Below, piece by piece: positions 15,595-24,713 of a stretch of 64,000 nt of DNA; position 1 is the stretch's first letter; each line of letters begins with the position of its first letter. The position numbers and the translations under genes were made by a program. Source of the stretch: Muricoccus pecuniae (GTDB lineage Bacteria; Pseudomonadota; Alphaproteobacteria; Acetobacterales; Acetobacteraceae); contig NZ_JACIJD010000003.1 in assembly GCF_014199205.1 (NCBI RefSeq), positions 186,001 through 250,000 on the forward strand, in the 5' to 3' direction. Below the pieces are notes generated by a model. It worked only from the letters and a program-made list of their open reading frames with translations. It ran no database searches and had not been told where the DNA came from.

Positions 15595-16725
15595 TTGGAG
15601 GCAGGGGAGCTTCACGTCCTGGCAGGCCTCGCCTACGACGCCGCCATGGGCGAGTGCGGCTGGGACGCGGTCGGGCACGCCCTCCTGGCGCTGGTGGGCG
15701 GCCGCACGGCCACCTTCTGGGTCGGCGACCCCCGGCGGGGGGAGGTGGACACGCTCTTCGCCTCTGCCCCGCCCGAGGCCCTCCAGCTCTATGCCGAGTA
15801 CTACTGCGCGCGGGACATTTGGACCCAGGGCTATCTCGACCTCATGCGCGCGCGGGGCATGGGCGCGGACACCCCGGCCATGATCGGCACGGAGCTGGTC
15901 TCCGAGAGCGAGGTGCGGCGCAGCGAGATCTACAACGACTTCATGCGCGGCTTCGGGATGTTCGACCTCGTCGGCAACGTCTCGCCGCTGGGGGATGCGG
16001 GCTTCCTCACCCTCGGCATCCACCGGCCCGAGGATGCGGAGCGCTACGGGGTGCGGGAGCGGGACCTGCTCGGCCTCGCCCTGCCGCACCTGCGCCGGGC
16101 GCTGCGGCTGCGCCACCGGCTGAAGGCCGCGGAGGAAGCGCCGGCGGTGCTGGACCTCCTGCCCATGGCCGGGGCGGTGGTGGATGCGGGGCTGCGGCTG
16201 GTGCAGGCGAACAGGGCCGCGCTGGCCCTCGCGGCGCCGGGCGGTCCGCTGCGGCTGGAGCGGTGCGGGGCCCCCGCCGGCCCGCCCCTCGTCACGGCCG
16301 CGCGGGTGGCGGACCGGGCGGTGCTGGAGCGGCTGGTGCGCGCCGTGGCCCTCGGCGCCTCGCCCGGGGGCGGGATGCGGCTGAGCGCGGCGGATGGCGG
16401 GGCGCTGGCCCTGATCGCCATTCCCCTGCCCGGGCGGCTGGGCGGGGGGCCGGGCCCTTCCGCGCCGCGCCGCGTGCTGCTCCTCGTCCGCAACCTGGCG
16501 GGCGTGCCGCCTCCCGTGCCGCTGCTGCGCGACGTCTTCGGGCTGGGCCAGGGGGAGGCGGAGGTGGCGGCGGCCCTGGTGGGCGGCGTCTCGGCCGAGG
16601 CGGTGGCCGAGGCGCGGGGCGTGGCGGTCGCCACGGTGCGCGGGCAGATCCGCTCCATCCTCGCCAAGACCGGCGCCTCGGGGCTGCGGGAGCTGGAGCG
16701 GATGATGGCGCTGCTGGCGGGCTGA
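15595..16725 (+). CDS. LuxR family transcriptional regulator
   Basis: 376-aa regulator. The last 65 or so residues form a LuxR-type helix-turn-helix (FGLGQGEAEVAAALVGG, SAEAVAEARGVAVATVRGQI, RSILAKTGASGLRELERM). The long N-terminal region holds a conserved block (YYCARDIWTQGYLDLMRARG, RRSEIYNDFMRGFGMFDL) seen in alphaproteobacterial LuxR-type regulators without an autoinducer domain, and probably a PAS-like sensor near the middle. The start is the TTG at 15595, after AAGGAGAGGGG; the frame stays open to 15541. No cognate signal or target can be read from the neighbours. Confidence 0.78.
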   Translation: MEAGELHVLAGLAYDAAMGECGWDAVGHALLALVGGRTATFWVGDPRRGEVDTLFASAPPEALQLYAEYYCARDIWTQGYLDLMRARGMGADTPAMIGTELVSESEVRRSEIYNDFMRGFGMFDLVGNVSPLGDAGFLTLGIHRPEDAERYGVRERDLLGLALPHLRRALRLRHRLKAAEEAPAVLDLLPMAGAVVDAGLRLVQANRAALALAAPGGPLRLERCGAPAGPPLVTAARVADRAVLERLVRAVALGASPGGGMRLSAADGGALALIAIPLPGRLGGGPGPSAPRRVLLLVRNLAGVPPPVPLLRDVFGLGQGEAEVAAALVGGVSAEAVAEARGVAVATVRGQIRSILAKTGASGLRELERMMALLAG

Positions 16726-16738
16726 GGTGCCCGGGGCG

Positions 16739-17566
16739 TCAGATCAGCCCCTCCCGCCGGAAGGAGAGGTGGCGGCCGTTGCCGATGACGAGGTGGTCGT
16801 GCAGCGCGATGCCCATCACCTCCGCCGCCTTCGCGATCTCGGCCGTCATCTCGATGTCGGCGCGCGACGGGGTGGGGTCGCCCGAGGGGTGGTTGTGCAC
16901 GAGGATCAGCGCCGTCGCGTGCAGCTCCAGCGCGCGCCGGACGACCTCCCGGGGATAGACGGGCGTGTGGTTGACGGTGCCGCGGCCCTGCACCTCGTCG
17001 GCAATCAGGCGGTTGCGGCTGTCGAGGAAGAGGACGCGGAACTGCTCCACCGGTTCCCGCGCGAGGGCGGCGGTGAGATAGGCGGTCAGGCGCGCGGCAT
17101 CGCCCAGCAGCGGCGCCTCGCGCGCCTCCCCGGCCAGGAGCCTGAGCGCCACGGCCTGCACGGTGCGGAGCGCGGCGATGGCGGAATCACCCATGCCTTC
17201 CACGGCGCGCAGCTCGGCCTCGGGTGCCGTGACGACGCGGGCGACGCTGCCGAAGCGCGCCATGAGGCGCTTGGCATGGGGCTTGGTGTCCACCCTCGGC
17301 AGGGCGAGGAAGAGGAGCATCTCCAGCAGCTCATAATCCGCGAGCGCCTCGGGCCCGGCGCGGAGGAGCTTCTCGCGCAGGCGCTTGCGATGGCCCTCTG
17401 GGCCGGGGGGCGCGGCTGCCGGGCGGGAGGCGGCGGGGGATTCGAGGAGGGCGGCGAAGAGGGTGCTCGCCTCCTCCATGCCGGGCTTGCGGGGCAAGTC
17501 TCGCGGCAACTCCGCCTCCCGGATCCGTGAGCGAGAAGGATGATCGGGGCGGGCGGGTTTGTCCAT
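16739..17566 (-). CDS. radC: RadC family JAB1/MPN-domain protein
   Basis: 275-aa RadC. The N-terminal half has a helix-hairpin-helix (ELRAVEGMGDSAIAAL) and the C-terminal half is the JAMM/MPN metalloprotease-like fold with HNHPSGDPTPSRAD (H224, H226, S228, D237 region). The family was named for a DNA-repair phenotype later found to be due to another gene, so the role is uncertain. The ATG at 17566 gives MDKPARPDH; the frame runs open to 17821 but with poor coding character. Confidence 0.92.
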   Translation of the reverse strand: MDKPARPDHPSRSRIREAELPRDLPRKPGMEEASTLFAALLESPAASRPAAAPPGPEGHRKRLREKLLRAGPEALADYELLEMLLFLALPRVDTKPHAKRLMARFGSVARVVTAPEAELRAVEGMGDSAIAALRTVQAVALRLLAGEAREAPLLGDAARLTAYLTAALAREPVEQFRVLFLDSRNRLIADEVQGRGTVNHTPVYPREVVRRALELHATALILVHNHPSGDPTPSRADIEMTAEIAKAAEVMGIALHDHLVIGNGRHLSFRREGLI

Positions 17567-17885
17567 CGCCGCGCGGCCCGGCGGGACGAGGATGCAGCGC
17601 CCCTGCCCGGGGCGGCAACCGGCGGCCGAGTAGAGGAGAGGCCTCCGCCAGTAACGCGGCGCGGGATGATGGGGTGGCAAGGACAGACGGAATGAGGGGC
17701 TAAGATCGCCGGGACGGCCTGGGCCGAATGCGCGCGTGTGACGGGGCGCCGGTACTTCTTCGATACTAATGCACGGCCGTAAGTTAACGCGAATCCATTC
17801 CGCCTGTCTTCGAGGCTTCATCTCGGGACCTTACCCGCTCCCGGGCAGCGCCGCTCACCTGCTGCACGAAGAAGGGACTCCCGAC
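17567..17885. promoter_or_regulatory. Divergent region between radC and alkaline phosphatase
   Basis: 319 bases without a gene. Its right part (about 17735-17822) is clearly less GC-rich than the flanks and holds CGATACTAAT (a -10-like string at 17761-17770), GTTAAC (17783-17788) and a degenerate Pho-box-like direct repeat (17804-17821). GAAGAAGGGA at 17867-17876 is the Shine-Dalgarno for the phosphatase. Promoters for both genes are expected here. Confidence 0.5.
17804..17821 (+). promoter_or_regulatory. Weak Pho-box candidate
   Basis: CTGTCTT CGAG GCTTCAT has the layout of a PhoB site (two CTGTCAT heptamers 11 bp apart) with six of seven matches in the first half and four of seven in the second. 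It is placed 65 bases before the alkaline phosphatase ATG, where such a site is expected. The match is too weak to be more than a candidate. Confidence 0.25.
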
Positions 17886-19334
17886 ATGGCTGACGAGAAG
17901 GCCGCCGCGAAGAACGTCATCCTGCTTGTCTCGGATGGCGCCAGCCCCGGAACCTGGGACGCCGCCAGCTACTACCAGCACGGCAAGCTGGGCGAGCAGG
18001 CCTATGACGGCTTCTCGACCAAGGGCTACATGAGCACCTACCCGCTCAACACCTCCACGACGCCCACCAACACCGCCGAGGGCGAACTCGGCTACGACCC
18101 GACGAAGGTGTGGAACGCGGCGACGGCCGAGGGCGAGTTCGGCGACTACCCCGCCGCCTTCGAGGGCTACGAGTATCTGCGCAGCGGCATCACCGACAGC
18201 GCCGCCGCCGGCACCGCGCTCTCGACCGGCGAGAAGACCTACAACAACGCAATCAGCTACGACAATTTCGGCCAGCCGCTGATGAATATCGGCGACTACG
18301 CGGTCGAGAGCGGGCGCGCGCTCGGCGTCGTCACCAGCGTCCAGTGGTCGCACGCCACCCCCGCCTCCTTCGCGGCGCATAACGCGAGCCGCAACGACTA
18401 CGAGGGCATCTCGAAGGAGATGATCGAGAGCGGCAAGGCCTCCGTCATCATGGGCGGCGGCCATCCCTTCTACGACGCCAACGGCGAGTTCCGCATCCCG
18501 ACGAGCGGCGAGGACTACGAGTATGTCGGCGGCGCGGAGACCTTCGCCGAGGTCCTCTCCGGCAACACCGACTACACCTTCATCGACAGCGAGGCGCAGT
18601 TCGCGGCGCTGGCCGATGGCAGCTACGAGCTGGCCGAGGGCGAGAAGATCCTCGGCACCTTCCGCAGCGGCACGACCCTGCAGCAGGGCCGCGACGGCGA
18701 GGGCATGACGCCCGGGCTCGACAACGTGCCCGAGCTCTCCACCATGGCCGAGGGCGCGCTGAACGTCCTCAGCCAGGACGAGGACGGCTTCTTCCTCATG
18801 GTCGAGGGCGGCGCGGTGGACTGGGCCGCGCATGCCAACGACACCGGCCGCATCATCGAGGAGCACGTCTCCTTCAACGAGACCGTGGCCTCGGTGGTCG
18901 ACTGGGTCGAGGCGAACAGCAGCTGGGACGAGACGATGGTCATCGTCACGACCGACCACGGCAACGGCCTCCTGCTCGGGCCGGACGCCGCCACGGTGCC
19001 GTTCCAGCCCGTGCAGAACAACGGCGAGGGCGAGATCCCCGGCGTGAGCTGGCACACGGGCAACCACACGAACGAGCTCGTGCCGATCTGGGCCCAGGGG
19101 CCGGGCTCGGAGCTGCTGGCCGAGGCGGCGACGAAGGTCGATCCCGGGCTCGCGAACTACGAGTTCCGGGGCCTGGGGCAGAACTACCTCGACAACACGG
19201 ACGTCTTCCACGCGATGATGGGCGCGATGGGGCTGGATGCGGCCGCCGTCACCGCCGAGGTGGAGGCCGCGGAGATCGAGGTGGGTGCGCTGGCCGGGTT
19301 GGCCCCGGCTTCGACGGATCTCGTCTTCGCCTGA
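17886..19334 (+). CDS. Alkaline phosphatase without N-terminal signal peptide
   Basis: 482-aa PhoA-type phosphomonoesterase. Catalytic features are complete: metal Asp in LLVSDGAS (D17), nucleophile in ITDSAAAGTALSTG (S105), FLMVEGGAVDWAAHAND for Glu, Asp and His ligands, TTDHGNG, and WHTGNHTNE for the last His. The protein begins MADEKAAAKNVILL, so the catalytic fold starts at once and no Sec or Tat signal is present, although this family works outside the cytoplasm. The C-terminus is acidic and ends ASTDLVFA, which resembles a type I secretion signal (acidic residue followed by hydrophobic residues); the M10 protease at 56869 ends GGIVFA. The start has GAAGAAGGGA upstream. Export by type I secretion is inference; no secretion genes are in the window. 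Confidence 0.86.
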   Translation: MADEKAAAKNVILLVSDGASPGTWDAASYYQHGKLGEQAYDGFSTKGYMSTYPLNTSTTPTNTAEGELGYDPTKVWNAATAEGEFGDYPAAFEGYEYLRSGITDSAAAGTALSTGEKTYNNAISYDNFGQPLMNIGDYAVESGRALGVVTSVQWSHATPASFAAHNASRNDYEGISKEMIESGKASVIMGGGHPFYDANGEFRIPTSGEDYEYVGGAETFAEVLSGNTDYTFIDSEAQFAALADGSYELAEGEKILGTFRSGTTLQQGRDGEGMTPGLDNVPELSTMAEGALNVLSQDEDGFFLMVEGGAVDWAAHANDTGRIIEEHVSFNETVASVVDWVEANSSWDETMVIVTTDHGNGLLLGPDAATVPFQPVQNNGEGEIPGVSWHTGNHTNELVPIWAQGPGSELLAEAATKVDPGLANYEFRGLGQNYLDNTDVFHAMMGAMGLDAAAVTAEVEAAEIEVGALAGLAPASTDLVFA

Positions 19335-19353
19335 GGCCAGTCGCCACCAGCGG

Positions 19354-19377
19354 CAGGGCGCCCGGAGGGGCGCCCTG
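19354..19377 (+). terminator. Hairpin terminator after alkaline phosphatase
   Basis: CAGGGCGCCC (19354-19363) and GGGCGCCCTG (19368-19377) form a perfect 10-bp stem with a GGAG loop, 20 bases after the phosphatase TGA. A CCCTTTTGAG stretch follows at about 19394, too far for a classical U-run, so efficiency is uncertain. Confidence 0.65.
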
Positions 19378-19448
19378 TCCGTATCCTGCGGGCCCTTTTG
19401 AGCGACGATGATGTCGCCGCCGCACCGGGGGACCGCCGCTTGGCCGCC

Positions 19449-20120
19449 TCAGGTGAGGGGCGCGTCGTCCAGGGCGCTGAACTCGCCGCTCGCCTCGTCC
19501 AGCACGCGCAGCGAACCGTCGGCCACGTCGAACCAGAGGCCGTGCAGGGCCAGCTCGCCGGCCCGCTCGCGCTCGGCCAGCCAGGGGAAGGTGCGGAGAT
19601 GGACGAGGGACTGGCGGATCGCGGCCAGCTCCATCGCGTTCTGGTCCTGCAAGGGGTCCACGCCCTCGCAGGTCAGGGCGAGGCGGGTCGCGGGGGCGAT
19701 CATGTCCATCCAGCGGGCCACGAAGTCGCCATGCGCCGCGTCCACCCCCTTCAGGGCGTTCTGGCGGAAGGCGTTGATGCCGCCGCAGGAGGCGTGGCCG
19801 CAGACGACGATGTGCCGCACCTTCAGCTGGCGCACCGCGAACTCGATGGCGGCCGAGGTGCCGTGATAGCCCGCATCGGGCTGGTAGGGCGGCACGAGGT
19901 TGGCGACGTTGCGGACCACCAGCATCTCGCCGGGGTCGGCGTCGAACACCACCTCGGGCGCCACGCGGCTGTCCACGCAGGCGATCATCAGGGTGGTGGG
20001 CTGCTGCCCGGCCTCGGCCAGGCGGGCATAGTGGTCGCGCTCGCGGCGGAAGCGGGTGTGGCGGAAGCCGCGGTATCCCTCCGCCAGGCGGGCGGGAATC
20101 GGGTGGGTAGGGGTGCTCAT
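19449..20120 (-). CDS. Beta-class carbonic anhydrase
   Basis: 223-aa zinc enzyme that interconverts CO2 and bicarbonate in the cytoplasm. Zinc ligands and the catalytic dyad are visible: C48-V-D50-S-R52 (CVDSRV), then H109 and C112 in VCGHASCGGI. The NVANLVPPY and GTSAAIEFAV segments are typical. Its ATG overlaps the stop of the methionine aminopeptidase gene by 4 bases, so the two are translated together; no functional link is obvious. Confidence 0.95.
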   Translation of the reverse strand: MSTPTHPIPARLAEGYRGFRHTRFRRERDHYARLAEAGQQPTTLMIACVDSRVAPEVVFDADPGEMLVVRNVANLVPPYQPDAGYHGTSAAIEFAVRQLKVRHIVVCGHASCGGINAFRQNALKGVDAAHGDFVARWMDMIAPATRLALTCEGVDPLQDQNAMELAAIRQSLVHLRTFPWLAERERAGELALHGLWFDVADGSLRVLDEASGEFSALDDAPLT

Positions 20121-20923
20121 GCCCCGTAAGGTGGCTTGTGCAGGCCCCCTGGCGAAAGAGTGAAGATCTCGCAGCCGGTCTCCGTCACGCCGACCATGTG
20201 CTCGAACTGGGCGGAGAGGGAGCGGTCCCGCGTCACGGCCGTCCAGCCGTCGTCCAGCACCTTCACCTCGGCGCGGCCGGCATTCACCATCGGCTCGATG
20301 GTGAAGAACATGCCGGGCTTGAGCACGGGGCCCTCGCCGGGGCGGCCGAAGTGCAGGATGTTCGGCGGCGCGTGGAACTTGCGGCCGACGCCGTGGCCGC
20401 AGAAATCCCGCACCACGGAGAAGCGGTGCTTCTCGACATAGCTCTGGATGGCGTGGCCGATGTCGCCCAGCGTGTTGCCCGGCTTCACCACGGCGATGCC
20501 GCGCATGAGGCTCTCATAGGTCACGTCCATCAGCAGCCGCGCCTTGGTCGAGGGCGTGCCCGCGACATACATGCGCGAGCTGTCCCCGTGCCAGCCATCG
20601 AGCAGCGGCGTGACGTCGATGTTGAGGATGTCGCCCTCGGCCAGGGTGCGGTCGCCGGGGATGCCGTGGCAGACGACGTGGTTGATGCTGATGCAGGAGG
20701 ACTTGGTGTAGCCGCGGTAGCCCAGCGTCGCCGGCGTGGCGCCATGGGCCAGCATGAAGTCGTGGCAGAGCTGGTCCAGCGCGCCGGTCGTCACGCCCGG
20801 GCGGACATGGGGCGTGATCATGTCCAGGCACTCGGCCGCCAGCCGCCCGGCGCGGCGCATGCCTTCGAAGTCTTCCGGTCCGTGGAGGGGGATGCGGCGC
20901 GCTTCGCCGGCCGATTGGTCCAT
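20117..20923 (-). CDS. map: Type I methionine aminopeptidase
   Basis: 268-aa enzyme that removes the initiator methionine from nascent proteins. The five metal ligands of the pita-bread fold are recognisable: Asp in LNIDVTPLLDG, Asp in WHGDSSRMY, His in CGHGVGRKFH, Glu in FTIEPMVNAG and Glu in AQFEHMVGVTE. SCISINHVVCHGIPG is also typical. The start is the ATG at 20923 (MDQSAGEARRIPL); frames extend further upstream without sense. The carbonic anhydrase gene overlaps its end by 4 bases. Confidence 0.95.
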   Translation of the reverse strand: MDQSAGEARRIPLHGPEDFEGMRRAGRLAAECLDMITPHVRPGVTTGALDQLCHDFMLAHGATPATLGYRGYTKSSCISINHVVCHGIPGDRTLAEGDILNIDVTPLLDGWHGDSSRMYVAGTPSTKARLLMDVTYESLMRGIAVVKPGNTLGDIGHAIQSYVEKHRFSVVRDFCGHGVGRKFHAPPNILHFGRPGEGPVLKPGMFFTIEPMVNAGRAEVKVLDDGWTAVTRDRSLSAQFEHMVGVTETGCEIFTLSPGGLHKPPYGA

Positions 20924-21110
20924 GGCGCGAAAATGCGCGCGCGCGCGGGCGGTTGCAAGGCATGGCGGGGTTGCCGGGAGCGAAGGTCTGCCCTCCCCCC
21001 AGGGGCTTCGCGCCCCCGCCTCCCCGGGAGCATCCTCCCGGCCAGGCAGGGCGGGGGAGCGGGGGACGGTGGCGGGATCGGGGCTGGATGCGGCTGAAGG
21101 GGTGGCGGGG

Positions 21111-22529
21111 GTGCCCGGCGGGCCGGCCCCGGCGCCGCCCGCAGATGCGCGGCGGGTGGCGGTCATCGTGGCCAGCGCCCTGTTCATGCAGAACCTCGAT
21201 TCCAGCGTCATCGCGACGGCGCTGCCCGCCATGGCGCGGGAGCTGGGGACGGAGCCGCTGCACCTCTCGGCGGCCATCACCGCCTATCTCGTCGCGCTCA
21301 CCGTCTTCATCCCCGTCTCGGGCTGGGTGGCGGACCGCTTCGGGGCGAAGCGGGTGTTCATGCTGGCCATCGCGGTCTTCGCCATCGCCTCCGCCCTCTG
21401 CGGCCTCTCGCGGGGCTTGGGGGAGCTGGTGGCGGCGCGGGTGCTGCAGGGGATGGGGGGCGCGATGATGGTGCCCGTCGCGCGCCTGCTGCTGCTGCGC
21501 CGCGTTCGGCCGGAGGAGGTGGTGCGGGCGACGACCTGGCTCTCCATGCCCGGCCTGCTCGGCCCGATCATCGGGCCGCCGCTGGGCGGGGTGCTGACCG
21601 ATACCCTCTCCTGGCGGGCGGTGTTCTGGATCAACCTGCCCATCGCCGCCCTCGGGCTGCTGGCCGTCTGGCGCTTCATCCCGGCGACGAGCGAGGCGCG
21701 GCCGCCGCGGCTGGACCTGCCGGGCCTGGCGCTGACCGGCACCGCCCTCGCGCTGCTGATGTTCGGGGCGGAGACGGCGGGGCGCGGGGTGGTGCATCCC
21801 GCCCTGCCGCCGCTCGCGCTGCTCGCGGGGGCGGGGCTCGGCTGGCTGGCGATCCGCTGGTCGCGGCGGGCGCCGAACCCGGCGCTGGACCTCGGCCTCT
21901 TCTCCGTCGCCTCCTTCCGCATCGCCGTCGCGGCGGGCAGCCTGTTCCGCATCGGCGCGGGGGCCTCGCCCTTCCTCCTGCCGCTCTTCCTCCAGCTCGG
22001 CTTCGGCGCCTCGGCGACGCTGTCGGGCACGGTCACGCTCGCCACCGCCCTCGGCGCCTTCGCGATGAAGCCGATGACGAGCTTCGCGCTGCGCCGCTAC
22101 GGCTTCCGCAACGTGCTCGTCTGGAACGGGGCGATCGTGGCCGTCACGCTGGCCGCCTGCGCCGCCTTCGAGCCGGCATGGCCGCTGCCGGCGGTGTTTG
22201 CCGTGCTCGCGCTGGGCGGGCTGGCGCGGAGCCTGCAGTTCTCCTCCTTCAACGCGCTCACCTATGTGGAGGTGCCGCCGGGCCGGCTCTCCTCGGCCAC
22301 CGCCATCGCGGCCACCGCGCAGCAGCTCTTCATGGCGCTCGGCGTCACCTGGGGGGCGGGCTGGCTCGCGGCCTCGGCGGCGGCCGGGGGGCGGGCGGAG
22401 CCGGGGGTGCCGGACTTCGCCATCGCCTTCCTCGGCGCGGCGCTGCCCACGCTGCTGGCCTCGCCCCTCGCGGCGCGGCTGGCGCCGGATGCGGGGGCGG
22501 CGGCCTCGGGGCACGGGCGGCGGGGATAG
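21111..22529 (+). CDS. MFS transporter, DHA2-type
   Basis: 472-aa major facilitator with about 14 predicted helices, as in the DHA2 (EmrB/QacA) drug:H+ antiporters. Motifs: ALFMQNLDSSVIATALPAM in helix 1, WVADRFGAKRVF (motif A), ARVLQGMGGAMMVP (helix 4), and GLLGPIIGPPLGGVL (motif C, antiporter). The GTG at 21111 is chosen because GAAGGGG stands 8 bases upstream; GTGs at 21069 and 21102 are alternatives. Without an adjoining regulator or adaptor, substrate and control are unknown. Confidence 0.86.
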   Translation: MPGGPAPAPPADARRVAVIVASALFMQNLDSSVIATALPAMARELGTEPLHLSAAITAYLVALTVFIPVSGWVADRFGAKRVFMLAIAVFAIASALCGLSRGLGELVAARVLQGMGGAMMVPVARLLLLRRVRPEEVVRATTWLSMPGLLGPIIGPPLGGVLTDTLSWRAVFWINLPIAALGLLAVWRFIPATSEARPPRLDLPGLALTGTALALLMFGAETAGRGVVHPALPPLALLAGAGLGWLAIRWSRRAPNPALDLGLFSVASFRIAVAAGSLFRIGAGASPFLLPLFLQLGFGASATLSGTVTLATALGAFAMKPMTSFALRRYGFRNVLVWNGAIVAVTLAACAAFEPAWPLPAVFAVLALGGLARSLQFSSFNALTYVEVPPGRLSSATAIAATAQQLFMALGVTWGAGWLAASAAAGGRAEPGVPDFAIAFLGAALPTLLASPLAARLAPDAGAAASGHGRRG

Positions 22530-22830
22530 GGGGGGGGCAGGGGCGGGGTTCCGGCCCCTGGCAGGGGGCGCCACGGCAGCGTCACCGGCGCGGGCGGCGC
22601 CCCCTCCCGCTCGGGGGCGCGGCGATGCGCGTGCCGCTGGCCGCCCCGGAGCGGGAAGGGGGTGCCGCTGGCCCCCCGTGGATCCTCACGAAGCTTACCT
22701 CGGGCCCTCCGGCGGAAAACGGCGCCGGCCGGCAATCATTCCGCGCTTCCGCGCGTTCAGCCGCCGGGACACCGCATCGGGGAGGGGACTCTTCCGGGTT
22801 CGGATCGAGGACCAGGATGCGGGAGCCGGG
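22530..22830. other. Intergenic region between MFS and HWE kinase genes
   Basis: 301 bases without a gene. GGGGGCGCC (22564-22572) and GGCGCCCCC (22596-22604) can form a 9-bp stem with a 23-base loop and may end the MFS transcript. GTGCCGCTGGC occurs twice (about 22630 and 22662). The stretch 22686-22760 is lower in GC and is the likely promoter zone for the kinase. GGGAG at 22821-22825 serves the ATG at 22831. Confidence 0.4.
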
Positions 22831-24705
22831 ATGCCGAGGACGGAGATGATGCTGCGGCGCCAGGAAGTGCTCGCCGATTTCGGGGACCTGGCACTCCGCT
22901 CGAACGACCTGGACGAGGTGCTGAACGAGGCCTGCCGCCAGGTCGGCGAGGCGCTCGGCACGGGCCGCGCCAAGATCCTGGAGATCGAGCGGGGCGGGGA
23001 GTGCCTTCTCGTCCGCGCCGGCATCGGCTGGGATCCCGGCATCGTCGGCCGGATGCGGCTGCCCATGGAGGAGCGATCCTCCGAGACCTTCGCGATCAGG
23101 GCCGGGGAGCCCGTGATCTCGCAGGACATCGGGAAGGAGACGCGCTTCGAGGTTCCCGGCTTCATGAAGGAGGAGGGCGTCGTCGCGCTGGTCAACGTGC
23201 CGGTCTTCCTGCCGGGCGGGCGGGCCTTCGGCCTGCTGCAGGTGGACTCCACCGAGCCGCGCGAATTCGACGAGGACGACGCGCGCTTCCTCCGGACCTA
23301 TGCCACGATCCTCGGCCCCGTCATCGACCGGCTCCGCATGCACCGCGAGCTGCGCTCGACCGAGGAGCGGTTCCGCCTCACGGTCGAGTCCGCGCTCGAT
23401 TACGCGATCTTCCTCTCCGACCCGGAGGACCGGATCACCGACTGGCTGCCCGGCGCGCAGGCCGTCTTCGGCTGGACGGCGGAGGAGGCCGTCGGGCAGC
23501 CCGCCGGCATCACCTTCACGCCCGAGGACCGGGAGGCCCGGCAGGACCAGGAGGAGATCGAGACGGCCCGGCGGGAGGGCCACGCGCCGAATGTGCGCTG
23601 GCACCTCCGCAAGGACGGCCGGCGCGTCTTCATCGAGGGCTCCACCCGCGCGCTGCGGGAGGCGGACGGCACGCTGCGCGGCTTCCTCAAGATCGGCCAG
23701 GACGTGACCGAGCGCCGCCGGAAGGACGAGCTGCTGCGCGAGAGCGAGGAGCGGCTGCGCCAGTTCGGGGAGGCCTCCTCCGACCTTCTCTGGGTCAGGA
23801 ACGCGGAGACGCTGGACTTCGAGTATCTCAGCCCGGCCTTCGAGGCGATCTACGGCGCGGGCCGGGAGGATTTCCTCGGCCGCGGCGCGCAGGAGCGCTG
23901 GCTCGCCCTCATCCTCCCCGATGACCGGGACCGGGCGCGCGACGCGCTGGAGCGGCTGCGCGGCGGGGAGCGCGCGACGATCGAGTTCCGCATCATCCGC
24001 CCCTCGGACGGCGAGCTACGCTGGATCGAGAACACGGACTTCCCGATGCCGGACGGGGACGGCCGGGTGCGGCGCCTGGCCGGCATCGCCCAGGACGTGA
24101 CGGAGGAGAAGGCGAGCGCCGCCCGCCTGGAGGTGCTGGTCGCGGAGCTGCAGCACCGCGGCCGCAACATCCTCGGCGTCATCGCCTCCGTCGCCTCCAG
24201 GACACTCGGCGATGGCGCGGCGGTGGACACCTTCCAGGCGCGGCTCCAGGCGCTCAGCCGGGCGCAGGGGCTGCTCAGCCAGTCCGGCAGCGACACGGTG
24301 GAGGTCGGCGCCCTCGTGCGGGCCGAGCTCGCGGCCCATGTGGACTCGCATCCCCCGAGGGTGGAGATCGCCGGCCCCCGGGTGAGGCTCACCTCCGCCC
24401 AGGTGCAGAACTTCGCCCTCGCCCTGCACGAGCTGACGACGAATGCAGTGAAGTACGGGGCCCTGCGGGGCGGGGCGGGGCGGCTCACGGTGAGCTGGGC
24501 CACGGGCCGGGACGCGAAGGGGCACCGCCGCCTCTCCCTCACCTGGGCCGAGACCGGCGTGGACATCCCCCCGGAGGCAGCGACCCGCCGCGGCTACGGA
24601 CGGGAGCTGATCGAGAAGGCGCTCGCCTACGCCCTCCGCGCGAGGACGGAATACGTCCTCGGGGCGGACGGGGTCCGCTGCCGCATCGACCTCCCGCTCA
24701 CCTAG
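22831..24705 (+). CDS. GAF-PAS-PAS HWE-family sensor histidine kinase
   Basis: 624-aa soluble kinase. Order: GAF domain at about residues 10-170 (DLDEVLNEACRQVGEALG ... FGLLQVDSTEPREF), PAS at about 180-300, PAS/PAC at about 305-430, and an HWE catalytic core from about 432. The phosphoacceptor is H442 in LQHRGRNILGVI, the N box is LHELTTNAVKYGAL, and W572-A-E in LTWAETG gives the family its name. No membrane helices. The first PAS lacks the GRNCRFLQ cysteine motif, so it is not a LOV domain. The receiver gene begins 8 bases after the stop and is the obvious partner. Such pairs often feed alphaproteobacterial stress or second-messenger circuits; the ligand is unknown. Confidence 0.9.
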   Translation: MPRTEMMLRRQEVLADFGDLALRSNDLDEVLNEACRQVGEALGTGRAKILEIERGGECLLVRAGIGWDPGIVGRMRLPMEERSSETFAIRAGEPVISQDIGKETRFEVPGFMKEEGVVALVNVPVFLPGGRAFGLLQVDSTEPREFDEDDARFLRTYATILGPVIDRLRMHRELRSTEERFRLTVESALDYAIFLSDPEDRITDWLPGAQAVFGWTAEEAVGQPAGITFTPEDREARQDQEEIETARREGHAPNVRWHLRKDGRRVFIEGSTRALREADGTLRGFLKIGQDVTERRRKDELLRESEERLRQFGEASSDLLWVRNAETLDFEYLSPAFEAIYGAGREDFLGRGAQERWLALILPDDRDRARDALERLRGGERATIEFRIIRPSDGELRWIENTDFPMPDGDGRVRRLAGIAQDVTEEKASAARLEVLVAELQHRGRNILGVIASVASRTLGDGAAVDTFQARLQALSRAQGLLSQSGSDTVEVGALVRAELAAHVDSHPPRVEIAGPRVRLTSAQVQNFALALHELTTNAVKYGALRGGAGRLTVSWATGRDAKGHRRLSLTWAETGVDIPPEAATRRGYGRELIEKALAYALRARTEYVLGADGVRCRIDLPLT

Positions 24706-24713
24706 GGCCGGCC

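Noticed and set aside
23400-23700. A LOV photosensor in the HWE kinase
   Set aside because: The PAS sequence lacks the GRNCRFLQ motif with the flavin-binding cysteine, so it is an ordinary PAS domain.
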